Part shown: positions 7,840-16,600 of the stretch, piece after piece
Layout of the letters: each line of letters opens with the position of its first letter
Numbering within the stretch: position 1 is the first letter of the stretch
Assembly (NCBI GenBank): GCA_017523995.1
Contig: JAFWUX010000097.1
Coordinates: forward strand, 9,910-73,909
From: Oscillospiraceae bacterium
GTDB taxonomy: Bacteria > Bacillota_A > Clostridia > Oscillospirales > Ruminococcaceae
Length of the DNA: 64,000 nt
Direction of reading: 5' to 3'
The notes under the pieces: generated by a model
The model's database searches: none
Told to the model about the DNA's origin: nothing
Seen by the model: only the letters and a program-made list of their open reading frames with translations
Program-made: the position numbers and the translations under genes

Positions 7840-9045
7840 ATGCAATACCGGAAGCTCCGGAACGGCGAGCCGGTCTCGCTGCTCGGCTATGGCTGCATGC
7901 GCTTTACCAAGAGCAGCGGCAAGGTCATCATGGAGAAGGCGGAGCGCGAGGTCATGCAGGCGATCCGCTGCGGCGTCAATTATTTTGATACGGCGTATGT
8001 CTACCCCGGCAATGAGGAGGCGCTCGGAAAGATTCTCGAGAAGAATCACTGCCGCGATAAAATCAAGATCGCCACAAAGCTGCCCTATTACCTTGTCAAA
8101 TCACCGGAGGCGATCGACCGCTTTTTCAGGGAGCAGCTTGCCCGCCTGCGGACGGATTATATCGACTGCTACCTGATCCACATGCTCAGCGATGTCAAAT
8201 CGTGGGAGCGCATGAAGGCGTTTGGCATCGAGGAATGGATCGCCGCGCGCAAGCGTGAGGGCAGCATCCGGCAGATCGGTTTCTCGTTCCACGGCAGCAC
8301 GGATACCTTCACCGCGCTCATCGACGCCTATGACTGGGACTTCTGCCAGATTCAGTATAACTATCTCGATGAGCACACGCAGGCAGGGCGCCGCGGCTTG
8401 CAGTATGCGGCGAAAAAGGGGATTCCGGTCATTATCATGGAACCGCTGCGCGGCGGCAGGCTCGTGACGAATCTGCCGGCGGATGCGAAAAAAGCAATCG
8501 CGGAATATCCCGTGAAGCGCTCGCCTGCGGAATGGGGACTGCGCTGGCTCTGGGAGCAGCCGGAAGTGACCTGCGTGCTCTCCGGCATGAACTCCATGCA
8601 GATGCTCAAAGAGAATGTCCGCATTGCACATACCGTGCGGGCAGGGGAGTTCACCGCGCAGGATCATGCGCTGATCCGGCAGGTGCGCGATGCGATCCGG
8701 CGCGCGGCAAAGGTCGGATGTACGGGCTGCGGTTACTGCATGCCGTGTCCGCACGGCGTTGATATCCCGACAGCGTTCGGCTGCTATAACAAGATGTTCC
8801 TCGAGCGGAAGAATTCGGTGCGCCGCGAGTATTTTCAGGTGACATCGTTCAAGAAGGACCGCAGCGATATGACGCAGTGTGTCGGGTGCGGCAAATGTGA
8901 GCGGCACTGTCCGCAGCATATTGAGATTCGCAGGGAGCTGAAAAACGCAGAGAAGGCATTGCTCCCCGCGCCGGTCAAGCTGATTTTTACCGTTGCGAAC
9001 AGGATCGCGAATTTCCGCGGGTTTGCTCCGCGGGGGAGGGAATAA
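7840..9045 (+). CDS. Aldo/keto reductase with C-terminal 4Fe-4S clusters
   Basis: A 401-residue cytosolic NAD(P)H-dependent oxidoreductase of the iron-sulfur aldo/keto reductase group (COG1453 type). N-terminal TIM barrel: VSLLGYGCMRF (about residue 13), NYFDTAYVYPG with the catalytic Asp/Tyr (about 47), and a Lys in KIKIATKLPYY (about 75). The C-terminus adds ferredoxin-like Cys clusters: CTGCGYCMPC (about 290) and CVGCGKCERHCP (about 347), enough for two 4Fe-4S clusters. An ATG at 7828 is in frame but touches the AGAAAGG Shine-Dalgarno (7821-7827), so the ATG at 7840 is preferred. Substrate unknown. Single gene. Confidence 0.88.
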   Translation: MQYRKLRNGEPVSLLGYGCMRFTKSSGKVIMEKAEREVMQAIRCGVNYFDTAYVYPGNEEALGKILEKNHCRDKIKIATKLPYYLVKSPEAIDRFFREQLARLRTDYIDCYLIHMLSDVKSWERMKAFGIEEWIAARKREGSIRQIGFSFHGSTDTFTALIDAYDWDFCQIQYNYLDEHTQAGRRGLQYAAKKGIPVIIMEPLRGGRLVTNLPADAKKAIAEYPVKRSPAEWGLRWLWEQPEVTCVLSGMNSMQMLKENVRIAHTVRAGEFTAQDHALIRQVRDAIRRAAKVGCTGCGYCMPCPHGVDIPTAFGCYNKMFLERKNSVRREYFQVTSFKKDRSDMTQCVGCGKCERHCPQHIEIRRELKNAEKALLPAPVKLIFTVANRIANFRGFAPRGRE

Positions 9046-9049
9046 GGCG

Positions 9050-9268
9050 CCTCCGACGGATTCGAGTTGAGGGCTCCGCCCTCAAACTCCCGCTCGGGAT
9101 ATTATCCCCAGACCCCATTTTATATCTATGGATAGAAGGAAGCCGCTGAATCAACGCATTTACGTCGATTCAGCGGCTTATTTATATTCCGGTATAAAAG
9201 CGGGATTCCAAAGGGATCCCTTTTGGCGGGTTTGGGCAGAGCCCATTATAAATCCATCGGAGATACCG
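9050..9268 (+). repeat. Mosaic intergenic repeat, copy 2 (B, H, A)
   Basis: Fills the gap between two convergent genes. Part B (9050-9139) has CTCCGACGGAT, a GGGCTCCGCCC hairpin and GGATATTATCCCCAGACCCC. Hairpin H (9140-9179) pairs AAGCCGCTGAATC with GATTCAGCGGCTT. A TATTCCGGTATAAAAGC spacer follows, then part A (9202-9268) ending ATCCATCGGAGATACCG. H can act as a bidirectional terminator. Confidence 0.75.
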
Positions 9269-9285
9269 ATTCAATCAGTGATTCC

Positions 9286-11688
9286 TTAGAGGTCAATGAG
9301 CTTGGCGATGTACTTCAGGATCATGATGACATCGCTGCTGCCGGGCTTGCCGTCGCCGTCGCAGTCCGCATTCAGCTTGCCGGTCTCGCTGATCTTTACC
9401 GTGGAATCCTCTGCGCTGAACCGTGCCAGCATAACCGCATCGGAAACATCGACATTGCCGCTGCAGTTGACATCACCGCGCAGCGTCACAGCCGCCGGTG
9501 CATCCGTGACAGTGACCGTCTCCGTGGTTGTGGTTTCGGTTGTGGTTTCGGTTGTGGTCTCGGTGGTGGTTGTTGTCTCCGTGGTGGTGGTGAGCTCGGT
9601 TGTGGTTGTGGTCTCGACCTTGCGATGCACCGCAAACGCAGTATAGTTTACACAGTTCGCGGACTGTCCGTTTGCGCCGAGTATCATGCTCTGACCGGCG
9701 TCGAGATCCTTTGTCCAGCAGACGAACTGCTCGCCGTTGCTGCTCTCCACTGTGACTGCGGTTTTCGTCCAGCCGGAAAGCCATGCGGGAGCCGGATCGA
9801 CGCGCGTATCAACAGCGACATAGATCGTGACCGGTTCATCTGCGGTGATCTCCGCAAGATCGCTTGTGACGGTCTTTGCGTCGCAGGCTGTCCGGATCAG
9901 CTCGGAACCGGAAAGCTCTGCCGGCAGATTTGTAAGCGTATAGGCGCGGTCACCGAAAATCGCGGTGCCGTTCTGCGCCGGATACATCAGATCCCAGCTT
10001 TCGATATGATCGGCATCGAGCACCTTCATCGTGCGGATCAGGGTGCCTCTGAACGGGCGGACTACCGGCTCAAGTTCCCACTGCTGATCGCGCTCGCCGT
10101 TGCACTGCCACTGCAGCACGTTGACGCCCTCCTCCTTTTTGCCGCTGTCCACGCCGAGGCAGCTCTTATCCGAGGAGGTCTGCGTGCGCAGCTCATAGGT
10201 GCCGTCACCTGCGCCGTAGAAGGCGAACAGATCGCCCTTTGCATCCTTGCGGATCGAGATGTTTGCGCCGTTTTCGCCGGTCGCGCCGTCCACATCGAGC
10301 AGATAATAGCTCTCGTTAAAGAAATCGTTGTTCTCGTTATCCGCATAGAGCATGTAGTGCCCGTTGACGGGTTCGAGTGTCCAGAGCAGTGCGCTGCTCT
10401 TGGCGGTCTGGACGATGTTTGCGCCGTCCGCGACTGCGCCTTCAGCGCCGAGATACAGTCCGCTGTTCACATTGCGGATGTAGTAGGATTTGGAGGCGTC
10501 GATTTCGGTCAGCTTGCGCTCGACCACGCCGCTGTAATTCATATAGTAGGGCGTCCAGCCGCCGAGATACTGCTCTCTGGTCGCATTGCAGGAGGAGAGC
10601 ACGGTGCCTCTGGTTCTGCCGCCGGTGTTGACATTGCCGCCGTTCATGGTTTTGGTGTTGTATTCGCGGAAGGTTGCCTGCTCGGGGCTGACGCCGCTCA
10701 TGCTCGTCCAGCCTGCCGAGGAGATGATATTCTCATACTGCAGCTTCGTGTTGTAGAACAGGACATGCGCCGTATTCGCCCACGGTCTGCCGAAGCAGCC
10801 GGAGCCGACCTTCATACCGGAAGCCGCGGTGACATTGCAGTTCCAGAACAGATAGCCGTTTGTCTGCTGACGCGCCGCGGTGATATAGCCGCCGACTGCG
10901 TTGTCGGTGTAGCCGCCGAAGCGGAGCTCGCAGTTATCGAACACAACATCGCCGCTGCCGAAGATGTAATCGGTGTTGCCCTGAATCATGCACTCCTTGA
11001 AGTACGCCTTTGCCTGCGTATAGAGCGTATCCTGACTGCTGACGAACCGGCACTTGTAGAATTCGCAGTTATCCGCCTCAACGCACATTGCCGCTGCGCG
11101 CTCCGTCGCGGATTTCGCCTTGACATCGAGACCGTTTTTGCGCTGCACCTTGATCGTTTCATTTGTGCATTCGACGCCGTCCGCGATCTCCTCATTGGTC
11201 ATATAGCGGTTGAAGCTGTTTTCAAAGGTGATGTTCTCTGCGCGGAAGTTTTTGGCGCCGCTCTGCAGCCGGACGGATGTGCCCCAGCGAGCTGCGATAT
11301 GTTTGCCGCTTTTTGCGGATGCCTTCTGTGCGCTGTAATAGCCGTTGTCATCCGCGGAATAATATTTGTAGCCGATGCCGTAATACCATGTCACGAGCAC
11401 CTCGCCGCCTGCCGGATTGCTGTTTGTGAAGGTCAGGTAGGGCGTGTTGATCAGCACCTGTTCGCGGTAGGTGCCCGGCTCAATCGCGATTGTAACACGG
11501 CTGCCCTCTCCGCTCGGATTGAGCTTTGCCGCCGCACTGACGGCTGCCGTGATGGTTTTATATGTGCCGTTTTTGCCGACGGTCAGCGTGGTCGCCGCGC
11601 TTGCCGGTATTGCCGGAACAGCCGCCGCAAGCAGCACTGCCGAGGTGCAGGCAGCAGCAACTCTGCCTGCCAATTGACGTTGATTCAT
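9286..11688 (-). CDS. Cellulosomal pectin methylesterase (CE8) with ricin-type CBM and dockerin
   Basis: An 800-residue secreted enzyme expected to remove methyl esters from pectin, preparing it for pectate lyase. Signal peptide (1-32); CE8 beta-helix (about 33-390) with the family signatures SSQDTLY (about 219), GNTDYIFGSGDVVFDNC (about 238) and GCFGRPWA, which hold the catalytic Asp pair, Gln and Arg; ricin-B/CBM13-like module (about 396-540); an all-beta module shared with the pectate lyase at 3413-6088 (about 545-688); a TTTE-rich linker; and a type I dockerin (about 735-800). The start is the ATG at 11686-11688 because AAAGGAGG lies 7 bases upstream; an earlier in-frame ATG (11709) precedes that site. 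Confidence 0.92.
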   Translation of the reverse strand: MNQRQLAGRVAAACTSAVLLAAAVPAIPASAATTLTVGKNGTYKTITAAVSAAAKLNPSGEGSRVTIAIEPGTYREQVLINTPYLTFTNSNPAGGEVLVTWYYGIGYKYYSADDNGYYSAQKASAKSGKHIAARWGTSVRLQSGAKNFRAENITFENSFNRYMTNEEIADGVECTNETIKVQRKNGLDVKAKSATERAAAMCVEADNCEFYKCRFVSSQDTLYTQAKAYFKECMIQGNTDYIFGSGDVVFDNCELRFGGYTDNAVGGYITAARQQTNGYLFWNCNVTAASGMKVGSGCFGRPWANTAHVLFYNTKLQYENIISSAGWTSMSGVSPEQATFREYNTKTMNGGNVNTGGRTRGTVLSSCNATREQYLGGWTPYYMNYSGVVERKLTEIDASKSYYIRNVNSGLYLGAEGAVADGANIVQTAKSSALLWTLEPVNGHYMLYADNENNDFFNESYYLLDVDGATGENGANISIRKDAKGDLFAFYGAGDGTYELRTQTSSDKSCLGVDSGKKEEGVNVLQWQCNGERDQQWELEPVVRPFRGTLIRTMKVLDADHIESWDLMYPAQNGTAIFGDRAYTLTNLPAELSGSELIRTACDAKTVTSDLAEITADEPVTIYVAVDTRVDPAPAWLSGWTKTAVTVESSNGEQFVCWTKDLDAGQSMILGANGQSANCVNYTAFAVHRKVETTTTTELTTTTETTTTTETTTETTTETTTTETVTVTDAPAAVTLRGDVNCSGNVDVSDAVMLARFSAEDSTVKISETGKLNADCDGDGKPGSSDVIMILKYIAKLIDL

Positions 11689-11757
11689 ACAGAATCCTCC
11701 TTTTCTCATTCTCCGGATTCAGATTCATTCGATTCTGCGCCCCCACGCATTATTCTC

Positions 11758-11791
11758 ATTATACCATACAAATTTTTAATTGTATAGTCAA
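11758..11791 (-). promoter_or_regulatory. Likely promoter and operator of the pectinesterase gene
   Basis: Minus-strand TATAAT (11758-11763) with TTGACT (11786-11791) at a long 22-base spacing. Between them is an inverted repeat ATACAA-N8-TTGTAT (11766-11785). A non-optimal spacer plus a palindrome suggests activator or repressor control, perhaps by pectin sugars; this is inference. Confidence 0.45.
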
Positions 11792-11883
11792 TTTTTCGCA
11801 TCGTTTATGCTGAATTGTCACCGGTTGTCTGTATCCGGATGAAAAAACACGAAAATACTCGAAAAATTTTTTTGAAAAAGGGC

Positions 11884-11912
11884 TTGACATTTTTGCCGGA
11901 ATGTGCTATAAT
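11884..11912 (+). promoter_or_regulatory. Sigma-A promoter of tRNA-Arg
   Basis: TTGACA (11884-11889), 17-base spacer, TATAAT (11907-11912), 29 bases before the tRNA. Confidence 0.85.
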
Positions 11913-11941
11913 ATCAGAGTTGACGGTTCAAACCGCAATAT

Positions 11942-12015
11942 GCGCCGGTAGCTCAGCTGGATAGAGTAACTGGCTACGAACCAGTAGGTCGGGGGTTCGA
12001 ATCCCTTCCGGCGCA
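11942..12015 (+). tRNA. tRNA-Arg (anticodon ACG)
   Basis: A 74-base cloverleaf: acceptor GCGCCGG (11942-11948) with CCGGCGC (12008-12014), D-arm AGCTCAGCTGGATAGAGT, anticodon stem CTGG/CCAG around CTACGAA (anticodon ACG), and T-arm GGGGGTTCGAATCCC. No CCA is encoded. ACG would be read as ICG and decode CGU/CGC/CGA. Confidence 0.95.
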
Positions 12016-12020
12016 TTCTG

Positions 12021-12050
12021 AAACCCACTCCAATCGGAGTGGGTTTTTGT
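12021..12050 (+). terminator. Terminator of tRNA-Arg
   Basis: AAACCCACTCC pairs with GGAGTGGGTTT around AATC, followed by a T-run. The membrane protein gene starts 28 bases later, so it needs read-through or its own unseen promoter. Confidence 0.85.
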
Positions 12051-12077
12051 CATGTACGGAAATGAAAGTGAGGCTTC

Positions 12078-13022
12078 ATGCATATCAAACATATTCTGCC
12101 GCTGCTGACTGCGATGCTGCTTGTCGGCGGCATGGCGGCGGCTGCGGAGCTGCTGCAGAACCGCGAGATCATCTTTCCGGAGATTGCGGCGATTGCTGCC
12201 GGTGCGCTGCTGACGCCGAAACGCGCATGGAATACCGATTCCAGGCGGATGTTCCTTTCGATCGCGGTCTGTGCGGTGCTCGGTGTGCTGATTGTGCGGC
12301 TCTGTCCGTTCGGGACGGCGCAGCAGATGTGTCTGGCGTTTGCAATTGCGCAGGTGCTGTTTCTCTGCTCGCGCACATCCTTTGCGCCGATGATCTCCGC
12401 GATTGTGCTGCCGGTGCTGCTGCATACGGAATCGCCGGTTTACATCGCTGCTGCTGTGATTCTGACGGCGCTGATTCTGCTTTGCCGCGCGCTGCTCATC
12501 CGGCTGCATATCCTGACCGATACACCATACGAAAAGCTGCCGCCGCCCGACGGGTCTGCCTGCCGGAGCATGCTGCTCTGCACGGCGCTCGGCATCTGCT
12601 GGATTCTGCTCTCGCAGGCGATGCATCTGCCTTATCTTGCTGCGCCGCCGCTGCTTGTCGCGTTCACGGAGTTCCGCAAGCCGGATGCCGTCTCGCGCAG
12701 AGAGCCGCTGCGTGTGATTCTGCTGCTGACATCCTGTGCGGCTGCCGGAACGCTTCTGCGCATGCTGATCTGTGTGCGGCTCGGTGCGCCGCTCTTTGCC
12801 GCCGCCGCGCTCACAATCGCCGCGGTTTTCGCCATCATGCGCGGTCTGAAGCTGACTCTGCCGCCAGCTGCCGCAATTGCAATCCTTGCTGATCTCATCC
12901 CGCAGGAGGCGCTGCCGCATTTTCCTGCGCAGATCGCCTGCGGCATTGCAGGGCTCGTGCTGCTCTCATTTGCCTTCCGCCGCAGTGACCGTCAGGCGGT
13001 TCTCCCCGCACAGACAGCCTGA
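12078..13022 (+). CDS. Polytopic membrane protein of unknown function
   Basis: A 314-residue, strongly hydrophobic protein with about eight predicted membrane helices arranged as two similar halves (residues about 1-150 and 155-305), split by a polar stretch (ILTDTPYEKLPPPDGSACR). Each half contains an Ala/Leu-rich helix pair; PPLLVAF and LPPAAAIAILADLIP recall HPP-type or FUSC/aromatic-exporter-like halves, but I cannot assign a family. The Shine-Dalgarno GTGAGG lies 6 bases before the ATG. Starts right after the tRNA-Arg terminator and is followed by a mosaic repeat, so it seems monocistronic. Function unknown. Confidence 0.75.
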   Translation: MHIKHILPLLTAMLLVGGMAAAAELLQNREIIFPEIAAIAAGALLTPKRAWNTDSRRMFLSIAVCAVLGVLIVRLCPFGTAQQMCLAFAIAQVLFLCSRTSFAPMISAIVLPVLLHTESPVYIAAAVILTALILLCRALLIRLHILTDTPYEKLPPPDGSACRSMLLCTALGICWILLSQAMHLPYLAAPPLLVAFTEFRKPDAVSRREPLRVILLLTSCAAAGTLLRMLICVRLGAPLFAAAALTIAAVFAIMRGLKLTLPPAAAIAILADLIPQEALPHFPAQIACGIAGLVLLSFAFRRSDRQAVLPAQTA

Positions 13023-13035
13023 ATGAATGATGTGT

Positions 13036-13458
13036 CTCCGACGGATCAATAATGGGGGCTGCTCGCCCCCAAACCCCTCGCTGGGGATATTATCCCCAGA
13101 CCCCATTTTATGTGTGGATAGGATGAAGCCGCTCCTGTTTTCGTAAATGGGAGCGATTTCGTTTGTGTCGCACAGCATATCGAAAGTTTTGGTCGAGCTT
13201 TTTCACCGCGCCGTGCGCGGCTCCGTATTGCTAAAGCATTCCGGTTACGCATTGCGCCGCCGGAGCCCTGCGATAGAGGTGCCCATTCATAAATCGCATC
13301 CGCGAAGCGGATACTTCTTTTTATCGGTATCTCCGATGAATTTATAATGGGCTCTGCCCAAACCCGCAAAAGGGTCACTGACACTTTGGAATCCCGCTTT
13401 TATACCGGAATATAAATATGCCGCTGAATCGACGTAAATGTGTTGATTCAGCGGCTTT
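13036..13458 (+). repeat. Mosaic intergenic repeat, copy 3 (B, hairpin, G, inverted A and H)
   Basis: Part B (13036-13125) matches copy 2 closely, including GGATATTATCCCCAGACCCC. Hairpin 13126-13158 resembles 3277-3310. A segment 'G' follows (about 13186-13280) starting AAAGTTTTGGTCGAGCTTTT and ending GGAGCCCTGCGATAGAGG, both words being shared with 48945-49110. Then part A lies inverted (13325-13396) with the TATAAAAGC spacer and hairpin H (13418-13458). No gene in 13023-13609. Confidence 0.75.
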
Positions 13459-13549
13459 CGCCATATTCTTTTGATCGGGAAACTGGATGACAGTCCTGAT
13501 TATGAACCATTCGGACTTTCACCTTTCGGCGGCACGCCCTGCGTGCTGC

Positions 13550-13578
13550 TTGCACCTTTTTCCGGAATATGCTATAAT
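13550..13578 (+). promoter_or_regulatory. Sigma-A promoter of the giant subtilase gene
   Basis: TTGCAC (13550-13555), 17-base spacer, TATAAT (13573-13578), 32 bases before the start codon. Confidence 0.75.
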
Positions 13579-13609
13579 GAGAATATCACACAAAAACGGA
13601 GGTATGTAT

Positions 13610-16600
13610 ATGCCTGATATCAAACGGGTGCTCGCGTTTGCAGCCGCCGCACTGATGCTCAGCTGCGGCACAGCCGGTACCCTTCCGCTGCGCGCAGACG
13701 AATACAATGACAACACACAGCTCCGGAATCTCATCCGGAGCCTTGCGGCGCTGCCTGCTCCGGCAGAGTCCTTTGAGACGCTGACCTATGATACTGCTGA
13801 GCAGCAGCTCTACTGCGACGGCACCGCTGTCGGGCAGCACTACGGCGGATTCTCCGTGCAGGACGGAAAGCTGACCGTCTCGGCGGAATCGCTCGGCATT
13901 TCCGGCGCCGGACAGGATGCGTTTTCCCCTGCGGATGCGGCATCCCTTGCAGGGCTGGAATATACCGAGCAGGACGGCAAGGTCACTGTTCGTGCGCCGT
14001 TTTCCGGTAGCCGCCTGATCGTGAAATCCGGAAAGACGCCGCAGCATGACAGCGCTGTTTCCGTCACGGATTACGGCGACCTGCACTTTTTGCAGTATGC
14101 TTCTCCTGCGGATGCCTATTCCGCCTATCAGCAATACTGCGCGGACAGCAGCATCCGGAGCGTGCAGCCCGACCGTATCTATCACATCGATGCGGCGGTC
14201 GGTGCAATTTCAGATGATGATCTGGACAGAATGACCTGCGATATGGGCTTTGTCGAGTATAACAGATGGCTGCAATCCGAGAAGGAGACGCTGCCGGAGG
14301 TCAAGGTCGCCGTGCTCGATACCGGCATCTACGCAGAGCACAACTGGTTTGCGGGCAGGCTCGCAGAGGGCGGCATCTCTTTGATGACAACGGATTCTGT
14401 CGAGCCGGAGGATGCCTTCGGTCACGGCACACACTGCGCCGGTATCCTTGCGCAGGCCACGCCGGAGAATGTCAAAATTCTGCCGGTCAAGGTCATGAAT
14501 GACCGCGGCTACGGCTACGGCACGGTGATCTACTGCGGCATGCTCTATGCGATTGAGCAGCATGCGGATGTTGTCAGCATGAGCCTCGGCGGAAACGGCG
14601 AGGACTGGCTGATCGACGAGGGCGTTGCTGCGCTGACTGCCGCGGATATCCCCTGCATTGCAGCCGCGGGCAATGAAAGCGATGACGCGAAGTATCATCA
14701 TCCGGCGCGCAATCCCGATTGCGTCACTGTCTCCTCTGTGACGGCGCAGGGCGGAGAGCACGGCGAGCACGTCTACGAGCGCTCACACTTCAGCAATTAC
14801 GGTACTGTTGTGGATTTCTGCGCCGGGGGCGACAGCGTGGAGAGTGCTTATATCGGCGGACGGGATCAGACTGCGGTGATGAGCGGCACAAGCATGGCGA
14901 CGCCGTTTGTCGCAGCCGCCTATGCCGATATGCTTTCCTATGATCCGACGCTGACCGGAAAGCAGCTCTATGCCTATCTGAAAGCGAATGTCACCGATCT
15001 CGGTGAAGCGGGCTTTGATCCGGATTTCGGCTGGGGATATGTCAATATGGCGGAATTCCGGTTTACGGAGAACCTCTGCAAGCCGCCGGTGATCGCGCCG
15101 GAAAAGGAACAGTCTGACGGCGCGGTTACTGTCACGCTGACTGCTGACGATCCGGATGCGGAAATTTACTATACACTGGACGGCAGCTATCCTTCGGCGG
15201 AAAGCTTCCGGTATACCGAGCCGTTTGTGCTGACCGAAACGGCACAGATTCGCTGCGCCGCCTGCGTGAACGGCATTTTCAGCCGCACCGCTTCAAAATG
15301 GTATATGATCGGCGGAAAAGACACGGCAGATGCGATTGCGTTCGAGGACGGCGTTCTGATCCGCTATAACGGAAGAAAGGAAATGCTCGATCTTGCTGAA
15401 CTCTATCCTGACGGCAGCCTGAAGGAGATCGGACGCGGCGCTTTTGTCAACACGCCGGTCAAAAAGGTGATTCTGCCGGATTCTGTCACAAAGATCCGGG
15501 CAAATGCATTTCTATTGACCGGGCTCACGGAGATTCAGGCAAACGGCGTGACGGAGATCGAAGAAGGCGTGTTCAGCTTTGCGGCGGATTTGAAATCTGC
15601 ATCGTTCGGTACGCTGAGATCCATCGGGGATGAAGCATTCAGAGCGTGCGAAAACCTCAGCGAGCTGAACTTTACGCCGGATGCTGCACTGACGGAGATC
15701 CCGTCAAATGCATTCCGGAACTGTGCTGCGCTGAAGAATCTGCCGCTGAAGTGGGAGCAGATCACGAAAATCGGGGATCAGGCCTTTGCCTATGCGGGGC
15801 TGCGCTGCGAAATCAGTCTTCCGGCGCTGGAGATGCTCGGGGAATCTGCTTTTGAAGCAAGCGACATCACGGCGCTGACACTGCCCGATACGATCACGGC
15901 GCTGCCGGACTGCGTCCTGCTGCAGACAAGCTCGCTGCAGAAGCTTTCTGCGCCGGGAGTCACGGAGATCGGAATGCGTGCGCTTGCCATGTCCGGAACT
16001 GATGCGCTTGCTGCCTGCGATATTGACTTTTCAAAGGTGACTTCGCTCGGGGACGAAGCACTTGTCGGAATCCGGTTTGATGCGCCTGTGACGTTCTCTG
16101 CGCTGAAATCGCTTGGAAAGGGTGCGTTCAATCAGGCGATCGGTGCTGCGGTCACGCTGCCGCAGATCAAAGCCGTCCGCGAAAATGCCTTCCGGTACTG
16201 CGCTGCGGATTTGTATCTGCCCGCGCTTGAGCAGGCCGATGATTACGCATTCTCGGGCTGCACCGGCAGAATTATAACAGGGGACAGCCTCAGCACCATT
16301 GCGCCCTATGCATTTGATGACTGCGCTTGCCTTGCAGGACCGGCGGATTCCCAGCTTGCGGACTATGCGCGGACGAATGATATCCCTTTTTTGGCGACCC
16401 CTGCCGTGTATCCGCAGGGCAGCGCGGAACAGACCGTTCTGCCGGGCGCAAAGGCTGTGCTGACCGTCAGCACGGCGGGCGCGGACGGCATGACACTGCG
16501 TTGGTACCGCGTCAGCGGCGAAACCGAAACAGAAATCACCGGTGCATCCGGTCTGACCTGCTGCCCGCCGACCGATACGGAGGGCGTGTTCCGCTACCGT

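Noticed and set aside
9223..11787. Long open frame on the strand opposite the pectinesterase gene (over 800 codons)
   Set aside because: The minus strand has clear CE8, ricin and dockerin motifs with a Shine-Dalgarno. The opposite frame is Ala/Arg/Cys-rich without motifs, a by-product of GC-rich codon use.
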